DNA of 64,000 nt from JBBDWJ01 sp963824095 (GCA_963824095.1 CAWGNS010000008.1:124001-188000); one strand, 5' to 3'; shown: positions 17,777-26,831, numbered from the stretch's first letter. Notes: generated from the letters alone by a model not told the origin. Made by a program: numbers and translations.

Positions 17777-18805
17777 CTACGGCACCACCACAATCTTCCC
17801 GAACTGCTTTTTGCTCTCCAGCCGTTCATGCGCCGCGCGAATCTCCGACATCGCCAACGTGCTGTCGATCACCGGCTTGAGCAGCCCGCGCTCAAACACC
17901 TTCAACACGTCGTAAAGCTCGCCCAGCGTCCCCATGAACGACCCGTTCAGGCTGAGGTGCTTCGCAAACAGATGCGCCAGGCTGAGCGGCACGTCCGCCC
18001 CGGTCGTAGCCCCGCAAGTCACCAGCCGGCCATGATGCGCCAGGCACGCCGCCGACTGTTCCCAGGTCGCCTTGCCGACGTGCTCGATGACGATATCGAC
18101 GCCGCGGCGGTCGGTCAGCTTCCGCACCTCGTCGCGAATCTTCTGTTGATAGTGATCGATGACAAAATCCGCCCCCAACTCGCGCGCCTTGGCCATCTTT
18201 TCCTCGCCGCCGGCCGTCGCGATCACGCGGCAGTGAAACAGCTTGGCGACCTGAATGGCCGCAATGCCGACGCCGCTCGATCCGCCGATGACCAGCACGT
18301 CCTCGCACATCTTGATCTGCGCGATGCCCACCAGCATGTGCCACGCCGTCAGAAACACCAACGGAACCGACGCCGCCTGCTCATAAGTGAGGTCGCCCGG
18401 AATCGCCAGCGCATTGACCTCGGGAATCGCCACGTAGTCGGCTTGCAACCCCGGATAGTGGTGCCCAAACAGCCCATAGTCGGGGCTGAAATTATCGTGA
18501 CCCGCCGCCGTAAACCGATTGCGCCGCGAACTTTTTCCGGGCGCAACCAGCACGCGGTCGCCCACCTTCACTGAATCGCACGCCGCCCCGACCTCGACCA
18601 CCTCGCCGGCCGCGTCGCTGCCCGGAATGTGCGGCAGCGCGAGTTTGAGCCCGGGCGACCCCTGCCGCACCCACAGATCGAGGCGATTGAGCGAACACGC
18701 CTTGACGCGAACGACCACCTCGTCGGCGCGCGGCTGAGGCTCGGGTGCGTCCTCGTAGCGCAAAACCTCCGGCCCACCGTGTTCATGAATTCGAACTGCT
18801 TTCAT
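17777..18805 (-). CDS. Zinc-type alcohol dehydrogenase-like / quinone oxidoreductase family protein
   Basis: The protein has 342 residues. ATG 18805 is supported by AGGAG 5 nt upstream; the open frame extends further upstream but only through repeat sequence. Medium-chain dehydrogenase features: MKAVRIHEHGGPEVLRYED start, PHIPGSDAAGEV, and the cofactor loop GGSSGVGIAAIQVAKL. The cysteine-rich structural zinc loop of classical alcohol dehydrogenases is missing (the region reads RNRFTAAGHDNFSPDYG), which favours an NADPH-dependent enone or quinone reductase. The gene stands alone, divergent from the XdhC-like gene. The substrate cannot be inferred. Confidence 0.9.
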   Translation of the reverse strand: MKAVRIHEHGGPEVLRYEDAPEPQPRADEVVVRVKACSLNRLDLWVRQGSPGLKLALPHIPGSDAAGEVVEVGAACDSVKVGDRVLVAPGKSSRRNRFTAAGHDNFSPDYGLFGHHYPGLQADYVAIPEVNALAIPGDLTYEQAASVPLVFLTAWHMLVGIAQIKMCEDVLVIGGSSGVGIAAIQVAKLFHCRVIATAGGEEKMAKARELGADFVIDHYQQKIRDEVRKLTDRRGVDIVIEHVGKATWEQSAACLAHHGRLVTCGATTGADVPLSLAHLFAKHLSLNGSFMGTLGELYDVLKVFERGLLKPVIDSTLAMSEIRAAHERLESKKQFGKIVVVP

Positions 18806-18888
18806 GCTGACTCCTAAACGAATAGCTCTGTCCCTGAGTAACACATTCCGCAAGCCAAGCGCCAGAACGCCCAACCAATCGGCAAACC

Positions 18889-19036
18889 CCCGTAGCGCAG
18901 GGCTGGCGTTCCGCCAGACCTGCGGCATTTCCCGCGGTTCCAACCGCCGCGGATCATCTGCCGGTGCCAACAGCTCCGGATCCGTTCCGCGCGCGGAAAA
19001 AACCGCAGGTCTCTGCGAGCCCTGCGCTACGGGTTG
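18889..19036. repeat. Inverted pair of dispersed hairpin repeats, family B
   Basis: Copy 1 (18889-18924, plus) reads CCGTAGCGCAGGGCTGGCG and continues TTCCGCCAGACCTGCGG. Copy 2 (19002-19036) is the reverse orientation. Each can fold as an outer CGCAGG/CCTGCG and an inner CTGGCG/CGCCAG stem around a 3-nt loop. Other copies lie at 47431, 49916, 54176, 54240 and 55479. Confidence 0.8.
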
Positions 19037-19161
19037 CCGCGCGTTACTGGCCGACGGCTTGCGTCGACGCAGATCGACAGCGTAAAAATCCCATGGATTA
19101 TGAGGGGTTGTTCCCCTCCGCCGGGCGCACCAGTTATCATGAAACTGTAGGAGCAGCAGGT

Positions 19162-20112
19162 ATGAGCCGCGCCACCGACGTCTACGAAGAGCTGGTCCAA
19201 CTCCGCCGCACGGGCCAAAAAGCCGCGCTGGCCACCATCATCGAAGTCGCCGGCTCGATCCCCAGCTTCCAGAGCGCCAAAATGCTGGTGCGCGAGGACG
19301 GCAGCATGGTCGGCACCATCGGCGGCGGCTGCACCGAAGCCGAAGTCTGGAACGCGGCGCGCGAGGTGATGGAAACCGAAAAGCCGAAGATGTTGAACTT
19401 CAACCTCGGCCAGGACGCCGCCTACGACCAGGGCCTCATCTGCGGCGGGCAGCTCAACGTCTACGTCGAACCCGTGCTGCCGATTCCTTCCTGCTTCATC
19501 TTCGGCGCCGGGCACATTTCCAAGAGCCTCTCAAAGATCGCCACGCAGGCCGGCTTTCGCACCATCATCGTCGACAACCGCGAAAACTACGCTAACCGCG
19601 AGCGCTTCCCCGAGGCGGCCGAGATCTTCGCCGGCGAATACGAGGACGTCTTTTCGAAACTCGCCGTCAACGACTCGAGCTATTGCATCATTGTCACGCG
19701 CGGCCACAAAGACGACATGCGCGTGCTGCGCTGGGCGGTGATGCAGCCGGTCCGCTATCTCGGCATGATCGGCAGCAAACGCAAGACCATCGAAGTCGTC
19801 AAGCACCTGCGCCGCGAAGGCGTCGCGCTCGAAAAATTCGCGAAACTGCACGCCCCGATGGGTTTCGACATCGGCGCGGTGACTCCCGAAGAAATCGCGG
19901 TCTCGGTGGTCGCCGAGATGATCCAGCGGCGGCGCAACCCCGGCGCCGAGTGGAATCCGCTGTCGAAGTCGATCTTCGCCGAGGGCATCCCCAAGGCCGT
20001 TCAGCTCGAGCCGCTCGCCGCCAAGGCGTTCGACGAAACGGCCGGCGAGAACCGCGAGGCCGCTTCGCAGCGCGCCGCCACGGGCGAATCCGCCGCCACA
20101 TCCGCCGAGTGA
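19162..20112 (+). CDS. XdhC/CoxI family protein (molybdenum hydroxylase maturation)
   Basis: The protein has 316 residues. ATG 19162 is chosen because AGGAG lies 8 nt before it; the frame is open further upstream but through repeat sequence. The N-terminal XdhC domain has GQKAALATIIEVAGSIP and GTIGGGCTEAEVW. The C-terminal Rossmann-like domain has FIFGAGHISKSLSKIA and YLGMIGSKRKT. Family knowledge: XdhC binds molybdenum cofactor and inserts its sulfurated form into xanthine dehydrogenase-type enzymes. The stop codon overlaps the start of the next gene (GTGA), a MocA-like nucleotidyltransferase. No molybdenum hydroxylase subunit lies in the window, so the client enzyme must be encoded elsewhere. 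Confidence 0.9.
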   Translation: MSRATDVYEELVQLRRTGQKAALATIIEVAGSIPSFQSAKMLVREDGSMVGTIGGGCTEAEVWNAAREVMETEKPKMLNFNLGQDAAYDQGLICGGQLNVYVEPVLPIPSCFIFGAGHISKSLSKIATQAGFRTIIVDNRENYANRERFPEAAEIFAGEYEDVFSKLAVNDSSYCIIVTRGHKDDMRVLRWAVMQPVRYLGMIGSKRKTIEVVKHLRREGVALEKFAKLHAPMGFDIGAVTPEEIAVSVVAEMIQRRRNPGAEWNPLSKSIFAEGIPKAVQLEPLAAKAFDETAGENREAASQRAATGESAATSAE

Positions 20113-20715
20113 AACCCGCCGGAATCATCCTGGCCGCCGGAAAATCGAGCCGCATGGGCCGCGACAAGGCTCTGCTTCCCTACCAGGGCTCGACGTTTCT
20201 CAACCATCTGGTCTCGGTGCTGCTGCCGCGCGTCTCGCCACTGATCGTGGTGCTCGGCCATCACGCCAGCGAAATCGCCGCCACGTTGCCCGAGGCCGAC
20301 AACCTACGCATCGTTCCCAACCCCGGCTACGAACGTGGCATGCTGACCTCGCTGCAGACCGGGCTCGGCGCCACCCGCAACGCATCGGCCGTGTTGTTCA
20401 CGCTCGTCGATCATCCCGCGGTTCGCACGCAAACGGTCGACAGCCTCATCGAAGAGTTCTTTCGCGAAAACCCAGCCCTGGCCATTCCACGCTACGGCGG
20501 ACGCCGCGGGCACCCCGTGCTGCTATCCAGCGCGATCGCGCACGAGATTCTGGCTCTGGCGCCGGAAAGCTCCGCGAAGGAAGTCATTCACGCCCATCGC
20601 GCAGAAACGCAATTTCATCGATGTGGATGATCCGGGAATCCTGCGCGATGTCGACCTGCCGGCGGAATACGAAGCGCTACTGGATGATCGAGCCGCCGAA
20701 GCCGAATCGCGATGA
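20109..20715 (+). pseudogene. MocA/MobA-like nucleotidyltransferase (molybdopterin cytidylyltransferase type), frameshifted near the end
   Basis: GTG 20109 overlaps the XdhC stop by four bases, so translation is probably coupled. The nucleotide-binding start PAGIILAAGKSSRMGRDKALL and LFTLVDHPAVRTQT identify the family, which attaches CMP to molybdopterin for xanthine dehydrogenase-type enzymes. The frame as given stops at 20630, but the expected ending FIDVDDPGILRDVDLPAEYEAL follows in the +1 frame and stops at 20715. The restored length of about 200 residues is normal for the family. The shift falls at the TTT of 20613-20615, where one T fewer repairs the frame. A consensus error is more likely than decay, since the rest is intact. 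Confidence 0.8.
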
Positions 20716-20861
20716 GCGATGAGGCGCGTCAGCGGCAAACATCGAACAAAACCCGAAACAGAGCCGCAGGCGTAAGCCGGAGGGCCGAAGCGGCACAAGT
20801 CTCGACCAGCGGCCAATCCCATGCCGGAGTGCCGGACGGGGACAGTTGCCGCGTGGTCCCG

Positions 20862-22007
20862 CTACCTGCTACTCAGCACTTCCTCAAAAAACTGCAACGC
20901 CAGCGGATCATTCGACTGCCCCAGCCAAAACACCGCCTGCTTGCGAACCGCCGGATTGGTGTTCTTGCGCGCGACCTGAATCAGCAGCGGAACGCCTTCT
21001 TCCCTCGGTAGTTGACTGAGCGCGAAGACGGCCTGCTTTTTCACCTGCGTATCGGGATCGTGCTCGATGGCCTCGGTGAGCGTCGCCGAGGCTTTGCGTC
21101 CGGCTTTTTGCGACAGCCAGAACAAAGCCTGCTTGCGCACCTCGCCGCTCGCGTCGTTGCGCGCAAAGTGAATCAGCGCATCGACCGCCCCACTCTCGGG
21201 ACTCACGCTGAACGCAAACATCGCTTCCTTGCGAAACCCGGCGTCGTCGTCTTTGTCCACGGCGTTGCGAACAGCTTGAAAGCCGGCCGCGCCCCGCGCC
21301 GTGCACAACCAGAAGGCCGTCTGCTTGCGAAGCTTAAGCGGCCCGCCGGGCGCCAGGAAGCCGGCCAGCGCGGCATCGGCCCGCGCGCCGGCGTGTTGCG
21401 CGATGGCCGCCAGCGCGCCGTCGAAGACACGATGCTCCCGCCCACCGGACCCATCCCAACCGCGCACCAGCTCGGCCAGGTAATCGACACTCTGCGCGGC
21501 ATCGACCCCCGTCAGCCAATACACGCGGCGGCCGCCGGCATCCAGCGGACAGTCGGCCGAGAACGAGCGCACCCGCTCCAGCTTGCCGCCCTCGGCACGC
21601 AGCAGAACCAGCATTTCGCGCGACGGCTCGAGCGGCACGGCCCGCGGTTGGGTCGACTGCGCGGGCTGAGCGGACTGAGCGGACTGAGCGAACTGACCGG
21701 TTCGATCCAAGCCACCGTGGCCTTCCTCCAACCGGCACCCGCGGCAACAGCCATCGCCGTCCCGGCCCTGAATACAGCACATCCCACCCTCGCCGGCGAC
21801 CCGCGGAACGCTATAGCCGATCCAAACCGCATCGCTCGCCTGCCGCACCAAAGCTTCGACGGCCGGTTTGAGGGCGCCGCTGAGGGGCTGCGTCGAAACC
21901 TCCGCGTTCCGGATCGATGGCGCTTGCGCGTGCAGCGCAACGGCCAACGCCGAGGCCAGCAGCGCGGGAACCAGGCAAGCGAAAAAAAGGCGTCGCTGAA
22001 TTCGCAC
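20862..22007 (-). CDS. Exported HEAT-repeat protein
   Basis: The protein has 381 residues. Its GTG start has GGAGG 5 nt upstream, and a signal peptide ends near LHAQA. The C-terminal two thirds are HEAT-type helical repeats with recurring KKQAVFALSQ and RKQAVFWLGQ helices. Near residue 80 there is an odd cysteine-rich patch (MCCIQGRDGDGCCRGCR) followed by a low-complexity run of AQS/AQP triplets encoded by 9-bp tandem units (about 21660-21700). It begins 28 bp after another HEAT gene and ends the sigma/anti-sigma operon. HEAT repeats usually serve as protein-binding scaffolds; no catalytic function is visible. Confidence 0.85.
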   Translation of the reverse strand: MRIQRRLFFACLVPALLASALAVALHAQAPSIRNAEVSTQPLSGALKPAVEALVRQASDAVWIGYSVPRVAGEGGMCCIQGRDGDGCCRGCRLEEGHGGLDRTGQFAQSAQSAQPAQSTQPRAVPLEPSREMLVLLRAEGGKLERVRSFSADCPLDAGGRRVYWLTGVDAAQSVDYLAELVRGWDGSGGREHRVFDGALAAIAQHAGARADAALAGFLAPGGPLKLRKQTAFWLCTARGAAGFQAVRNAVDKDDDAGFRKEAMFAFSVSPESGAVDALIHFARNDASGEVRKQALFWLSQKAGRKASATLTEAIEHDPDTQVKKQAVFALSQLPREEGVPLLIQVARKNTNPAVRKQAVFWLGQSNDPLALQFFEEVLSSR

Positions 22008-22035
22008 GATATCCTCCCCGCCGAGCCTCCCGGCC

Positions 22036-23221
22036 TTACTGATTCAGAATCTCCAGCATGAAATCGGTCGCCTCTTTGCCGCCCATCACCGACAGGTGCT
22101 TCACCGCCTGCTTCTTGAGGTCGGGGTCCTTCTCGGAGCGGGCGACCTCGATCAGCGCCGGCGCATTCCCTTGCAGGAAGAAAGCCTTCAGCACGGCCCG
22201 CCGCACGTCGGCGTCCGAGTCCGCGTAGAGGGACTTCAGCGCCGGCGCGGTCTGCTGGCCCATCAACCCCAGCTTCTCGACCGCTTCCATGCGCAGCGCG
22301 GGCGTCTGCTCGCTCTTGGCCAGCATGCCCAGGCGCTCGTGATCGCCGGCCACGAACAGCGCGTTGATGATGCGCTTTTTCACGTCGGCGTCGGTCTCGC
22401 GCTGGTACATCCGCCAGAGGTCCTCGCGCGCTCCCATCACCCCCAGCAACTGCACCGCCACGCGCCGCAGTTCGGGGTCCTTCTCGCTCTCGGCCGCCGT
22501 CACGACGCGCTGCTTCTCGCCGGCCACCATGAAGCTGTTCAGCACCCGCTTCTTGATCTCCACGTCGTTCGAGGAAGCGTAAATGTCGCTCAGCAAGCGC
22601 GCGGTTCTCCGGCCCGCCGAACACACCCAAATGCTGAATCGCCGTCTTCTGCATCTCGGGATTCGAACCGTCGCGCGCCACTCCCTCGATGATTTCCCGC
22701 GCCTTGGGCGAGCCGCTTTGCGCCAGCACGAACAGCGCCTTCTTCTTCAAGCGGTCCGAGGAGTTGCCCTTGAGCACCTTTTCCAGCAGCGGCACGGCGC
22801 GCTCGGGGTCGGAGTTCATCAGGCTGTTGATGGCGATGAGCTTGAGGTCCTCGTCGGCCTCCTGCTCGGGCTGCACCGGCAGACCCGCGCCGCGCCGCGC
22901 CCGCAGCTCGAGCGCCTTGGCCTCCTTGATCCAGCGGCTGTCGGGAAACGCGCTCGTCAACTGTTGCAGCGTTTCGAGCGTTTCGCTTTGCAGCCCCTGT
23001 TTGTCTTGCGCATACGCTTTCCAATAAAGCGATGCGTCGGCGCGCGCGCCGCCTTGCGCGGCGGCCTCGCTGAATTTTGCGGCCGCCTCGGGCCACTGCT
23101 CCTGGCTCAGCAACTGGCGGCCCTCGTTATAGAGCTGCTCGGCGCGGTCTTGCGAAAAAACCAACCCGCCCAGCGCCACCACCAGGGTGAGAACCGCGAT
23201 CGCAATACGATTGCTTTTCAT
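22036..23221 (-). pseudogene. Exported HEAT-repeat protein, one apparent frameshift
   Basis: The start ATG 23221 has GAGG 6 nt upstream and a signal peptide (MKSNRIAIAVLTLVVALGGL). A TPR-like segment follows (AEQLYNEGRQLLSQEQWPEAA), then HEAT repeats with KKKALFVLAQSGSPKA and KKRVLNSFMVAGEK. The frame breaks near 22591-22602: ENRA in one frame continues as LLSDIYASSNDVEIKKRV in the next, a net +1 base. Both sides keep the repeat rhythm, so the gene was intact very recently or the break is a sequence error. Restored length is about 395 residues. It lies 8 bp after the anti-sigma gene. Presumably it serves with the next HEAT protein downstream of the sigma system. Confidence 0.8.
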
Positions 23222-23229
23222 AATCGACC

Positions 23230-23985
23230 TCAAAAAACCTCGCTCTCGGAGCGCGCCTGATCCTGCTGCTCCTGCTCAATGCCGGCGTTAATGACACGAA
23301 TCTTGAACAACGTCCCCTGCGCCTCGATCGTCGAGCGCAGCCGCTGCAGGTCCTGCGGCGTGAGCCGCTCGGGCCCGTGGCGCAGCTCGATCAGCACCCG
23401 CTCCAGCTCGCCCAGCACCTCGGCGATCGACGCATCGCCCGAATGCTCGGCCACGTCGAGGTACAGGCGGTTGTCGGTCAGCAGATCGCCCGCCTCGCGC
23501 CGTTCGCTGCTGACGTCCATCGAGTGGCCCGGCGGCGCGTTGAGCAGTTCGATCAGCACCAGTTGCGAGCGCTCCAGATGATCGCCGACCGCCGTCAGCA
23601 GAATCTGCCGCCGCGCCTGCGCCGAAATTCCGGGCTCGGGCAGCGCCGCCGGCCCGCTGGTGTAGCGGCCCACCAGAAACGCGCCGATCAGAAACGCCGC
23701 CAGCAGCGCCGCCGGCACGACTTGCCGCAAAGTCAAAAACTCCCACCAGCGGAAGCGCAACTGCGGCTGCGGCTGCAGCTTCCAGTGAATCCGCTGCCAC
23801 ATCCGCCGCGGATAGTCCTCGCCGCGTTCGGGCGGCTCGCTCGGCTCGACCTGCCCCAGCAGCGCCGACAATTCGTCGAATAACTGCCGCGCCGCCGGAT
23901 CGTTCGCCAGCAGTTTCTCGATGGCGCCCGGATCGTCCGCCTCGCCGTAGTAGTAACTGATCAGTTGCTGCTCGAGATCGTTCAT
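23230..23985 (-). CDS. Membrane-anchored putative anti-sigma factor
   Basis: The protein has 251 residues. The N-terminal part (MNDLEQQLISYYYGEADDPG and LFDELSALLGQVEP) has the look of an anti-sigma cytoplasmic domain but lacks the zinc motif HxxxCxxC. One membrane helix (VVPAALLAAFLIGAFLVG, about residues 90-107) is followed by a periplasmic part rich in helices with ERSQLVLIELLNAPPG. Its ATG overlaps the stop of the sigma gene by four bases (ATGA). That overlap, and the gene order, are the main evidence for the role; the sequence itself would only say 'membrane protein'. Confidence 0.8.
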   Translation of the reverse strand: MNDLEQQLISYYYGEADDPGAIEKLLANDPAARQLFDELSALLGQVEPSEPPERGEDYPRRMWQRIHWKLQPQPQLRFRWWEFLTLRQVVPAALLAAFLIGAFLVGRYTSGPAALPEPGISAQARRQILLTAVGDHLERSQLVLIELLNAPPGHSMDVSSERREAGDLLTDNRLYLDVAEHSGDASIAEVLGELERVLIELRHGPERLTPQDLQRLRSTIEAQGTLFKIRVINAGIEQEQQDQARSESEVF

Positions 23986-24560
23986 CGGCGTGCCCCCGCC
24001 ACCGGCCGCAGCGCTTCGCGCAGCTTCTTCACGGCGCGGAAAATGCTGTGCTTGGTGGCCCCGTCGTTGCGCCCGATCACGGCGCTGATCTGCCCCACCG
24101 CCATGCCCTCCACGTGCCGCAGCAGAAAAGCCGTACGCTCCAGCGGACTCAGCTCCGCCAGCGTGGCGTCGACGATCTGGCGAACCTGCCCGCTCAGCAC
24201 GATGCGATCGGCCGGCGGGTCCGGAGCCGCCAGCGTATCCGCCAGCCCGTCCCCTTCCTCGCGGCTGGGGACCACCTCCCCCCGCTTGCCCTTGGCCCGC
24301 CGCAGATCCAGCGAGCAGTTCACCGCAATGCGGTAAATCCAGGTGCCGAACTCCGAGCGCCCATCGAACCGCCCCAGGCTGCGATAAGCCCGCAGGAACG
24401 TCTCCTGAACCACGTCGTCGGCGTCGAACTCGTTTAAAGTCATGCGGTAAGCCAGTCGGAAGACACTACGGCTGTGGCGCTCGACAAGAACGCGGAAGGC
24501 GTCCGAAACGCCGCCTCGCGCGCGCTCCACCAAATCAGCGTCGCTCTCTTCCACTGTCAT
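23982..24560 (-). CDS. ECF-type RNA polymerase sigma factor
   Basis: The protein has 192 residues. Region 2 is clear (FRVLVERHSRSVFRLAYRMT, DADDVVQETFLRAYRSLGRFDG), as is region 4 (LSPLERTAFLLRHVEGMAVG followed by IGRNDGATKHSIFRAVKKLR). A long linker, about residues 90-125, lies between them. It belongs to the SigE/RpoE-like ECF group common in acidobacteria. It heads an operon with its anti-sigma factor and two exported HEAT proteins, so the operon is probably self-regulated, although no matching promoter was recognised upstream. Confidence 0.93.
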   Translation of the reverse strand: MTVEESDADLVERARGGVSDAFRVLVERHSRSVFRLAYRMTLNEFDADDVVQETFLRAYRSLGRFDGRSEFGTWIYRIAVNCSLDLRRAKGKRGEVVPSREEGDGLADTLAAPDPPADRIVLSGQVRQIVDATLAELSPLERTAFLLRHVEGMAVGQISAVIGRNDGATKHSIFRAVKKLREALRPVAGARR

Positions 24561-24675
24561 TGAGACTGCGGGAACGGCCGGCGGTTGGCCGCAATGCCGC
24601 TAATTTTCCGCCAGGGCCTGGGAAGCCCGGCAGCCCCACGCAAAGCAGGGCTATCCCGCCAAGGGGGTAGGACCC

Positions 24676-24830
24676 GTGGGGCAGGGCTCTGGCCTGCCCA
24701 AAACCGCAAGGCCTCGCTCAAAGGCCATTCAAAAGCAAGAAACCCGTCAACAGGCAGGATCGTAGCCAGTGCCAGGCCTCCGGCTGCCCAAAACCGCAAG
24801 GCCCCGCTCAAGGCTCATTCAAAGCAGGAG
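24676..24830. repeat. Imperfect direct repeat containing two family A hairpin elements
   Basis: Two copies of about 50 bp (24691-24741 and 24782-24830) share CTGCCCAAAACCGCAAGGCC, then CGCTCAA and CATTCAAA, and each begins at a family A hairpin. The stretch lies between hpt and the sigma factor gene and has no coding support. Confidence 0.7.
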
Positions 24831-24840
24831 CCGCCGCCGC

Positions 24841-25389
24841 CTACTCAACCCCGCGCAACACACAAACGTCGGCAAGATTCCGGTACCGCCCGGCGTAGTC
24901 GAGCCCATAGCCCACCACGAACACGTCGGGAATTTGAAACCCCACGTAGTGCAGCTCCACGGGCCGGATCCGCCGGCTCGGCTTGTCGAGCAAGGCCGCC
25001 ACCCGCACCGAGCGGGGTCCGCGCGCCTCAAGGTGATGGCATAGCCATTCGATCGTCAAACCGGTATCGACAATATCTTCCACCAGCAGCACATCGCGCC
25101 CGGCCAGATCCTCGTCGAGGTCTTTGGTCAGACGAATCTCGCCCGTGCTTTCGGTCCGCCCGCCATAGCTGGCGACGCCGAGAAAGTCGACCGAAACATC
25201 GCGCCCGATCGCCCGCGCCAGGTCGGCAAGAAAAACGACCGAACCCTTCAGTACACCCACCAGGTGCAGCGGCTTGCCAGAGGCGGATTCGGGGTAATCG
25301 GCCGCGATGCGCTGGCCGATCTCCACCACCCGCTGGCGAATCCGCTCCGCCGGAATCAACACGTCGAGTTGAGTAGAAGCGGGAGTCAA
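24841..25389 (-). CDS. hpt: Hypoxanthine-guanine phosphoribosyltransferase
   Basis: The protein has 182 residues from TTG 25389, which has GGAG 9 nt upstream and gives the usual family length; an upstream in-frame TTG at 25455 would add 22 residues of no family character. The PRPP loop VLLVEDIVDTGLT, the GVLKGSVVFLADLAR motif and the late FVVGYGLDYAGRYRNL region are all typical. The enzyme salvages hypoxanthine and guanine to IMP and GMP with PRPP in the cytoplasm. It is divergent from the sialidase-like gene; a TATAGT box for this gene lies in the shared spacer near 25474-25479. Confidence 0.93.
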   Translation of the reverse strand: MTPASTQLDVLIPAERIRQRVVEIGQRIAADYPESASGKPLHLVGVLKGSVVFLADLARAIGRDVSVDFLGVASYGGRTESTGEIRLTKDLDEDLAGRDVLLVEDIVDTGLTIEWLCHHLEARGPRSVRVAALLDKPSRRIRPVELHYVGFQIPDVFVVGYGLDYAGRYRNLADVCVLRGVE

Positions 25390-25475
25390 TTCGACTAGCT
25401 CCAACGAAAAAGAGGGGTTCGCCCACGGCGCCTTACCTGGGAAAAGCGGCGGCAAGTGCCCTGGGGAACGACTAC

Positions 25476-25481
25476 TATATC
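25476..25481 (+). promoter_or_regulatory. Candidate -10 box for the sialidase-like gene
   Basis: TATATC ends 8 nt before ATG 25490 with no Shine-Dalgarno in between, so a leaderless transcript is possible. Read on the other strand the same AT-rich patch offers TATAGT for the divergent hpt gene. Confidence 0.4.
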
Positions 25482-25489
25482 ATTGAGTG

Positions 25490-26764
25490 ATGCCCGCCGC
25501 CGTACGATCGCAACGCACCCGCGCGACCCGCGTTTTGGGAACCCTCGCCCTGGTCTTCGCGCTCGCGCCGGCCGCTTCGGTCATCCGGGCCCAGGACGCC
25601 GCCTCCACGGCCCCCCAGTCCGGCCAGCCATTGTTCGAGTCCGAGATGATCTTCCCGCTCGAGCACTGGCACAATCATTCCTCGTCGATCGTCGAGCTGC
25701 CCAACGGCGACTTCCTGGTGGCCTGGTTTCATGGCTCGGGCGAGCGGACCGCCGACGACGTCGTCATCCGCGGCGCGCGCTGGAGCAAACAGAAAAAATC
25801 CTGGGGCGAGCCTTTCCTGATGGCCGACACGCCCTTTTTCCCCGACACCAATTGCGTGCTCTACATCGATTCCCAAAAGCGCCTGTGGCTGTTCTGGCCC
25901 ACCATCCTCGCCAACGAATGGCACACCGCGCTGATGAAATACCGCCTCTCGACCGACTACCAGCAAGCCGGGGGCCCGCCCCACTGGGACTGGAGCGACA
26001 ACATCCTGCTGATCCCCAAAAATATCTCAAAACGCACCATCGAGGTGATGGGCCCCGATGTCGACTCGCCGAGCCTCGGCGCGCTCGCCCGCGAAAACAT
26101 CGCCCACGCCCAGGACAAATATTTCTCCCGCGTCGGCTGGTTCACGCGCACCCACCCCATCGAGCTGCCCTCGGGGCGCATGATCGTGCCGATGTATTCC
26201 GACGGCTTTTCCTACGGCATCATGGCGCTCACCGACGACGGCGGAAAAACCTGGTTCGCCAGCGAGCCCATCGTCAGCTACGGCGGCATCCAGCCCTCGG
26301 TGGTCCGCCGCAACGACGGCACCCTGGTCGCCTATTTGCGCGACAACGGCCCGCCACCGAAACGCATCCACATCTCCTATTCCAAAGACGACGGCATGAC
26401 CTGGACCGCCGCCAGCGACACCGATTTCCCCAACCCCGGATCGAGCGTCGAAGCCATCCGGCTGCGCAGCGGTGAATGGATTCTGGTCTACAACGACACC
26501 GAGCACGGCCGCAATTCGCTGGCGATCTCGCTTTCCGACGACGAAGGCAAGACCTGGAAGTGGAAGCGCCACATCGAGCGCGACGAGCAGCAGCCGAGCC
26601 CCTCCTCGTTCCACTACCCCTCGGTTATCCAGGCCGCCGACGGCACCATCCACGTCACCTACAGCTATTTCATCAACAATCTGCCTGAAGACGCCCCCCA
26701 CAAAACCATCAAGCACGCCCACTTCAACCTCGACTGGGTCAAGCAAGGCGACCCCAAGCGCTAG
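25490..26764 (+). CDS. Sialidase-like (BNR-repeat) secreted protein
   Basis: The protein has 424 residues; a GTG sits directly before the ATG. A signal peptide ends near VIRAQD. The six-bladed propeller pattern of the sialidase/neuraminidase superfamily is visible as Asp-box-like repeats: SDDEGKTWKWKR, TDDGGKTWFASE and SKDDGMTWTAAS. HNHSSSIVELPNGDFLVAWFHG near the start and PDTNCVLYIDSQKRLWLFWP match exo-sialidase-like proteins found with DUF1080 and sulfatase genes in acidobacteria and planctomycetes. The true substrate is unknown; the arginine triad of genuine sialidases cannot be confirmed by eye. It stands alone on the plus strand. Confidence 0.9.
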   Translation: MPAAVRSQRTRATRVLGTLALVFALAPAASVIRAQDAASTAPQSGQPLFESEMIFPLEHWHNHSSSIVELPNGDFLVAWFHGSGERTADDVVIRGARWSKQKKSWGEPFLMADTPFFPDTNCVLYIDSQKRLWLFWPTILANEWHTALMKYRLSTDYQQAGGPPHWDWSDNILLIPKNISKRTIEVMGPDVDSPSLGALARENIAHAQDKYFSRVGWFTRTHPIELPSGRMIVPMYSDGFSYGIMALTDDGGKTWFASEPIVSYGGIQPSVVRRNDGTLVAYLRDNGPPPKRIHISYSKDDGMTWTAASDTDFPNPGSSVEAIRLRSGEWILVYNDTEHGRNSLAISLSDDEGKTWKWKRHIERDEQQPSPSSFHYPSVIQAADGTIHVTYSYFINNLPEDAPHKTIKHAHFNLDWVKQGDPKR

Positions 26765-26831
26765 ACCCCACGACGCCGATCGCAAGCCGCCAGCCACTAA
26801 GCTGGATCGCCAACACCCAACCACCCCAAAT

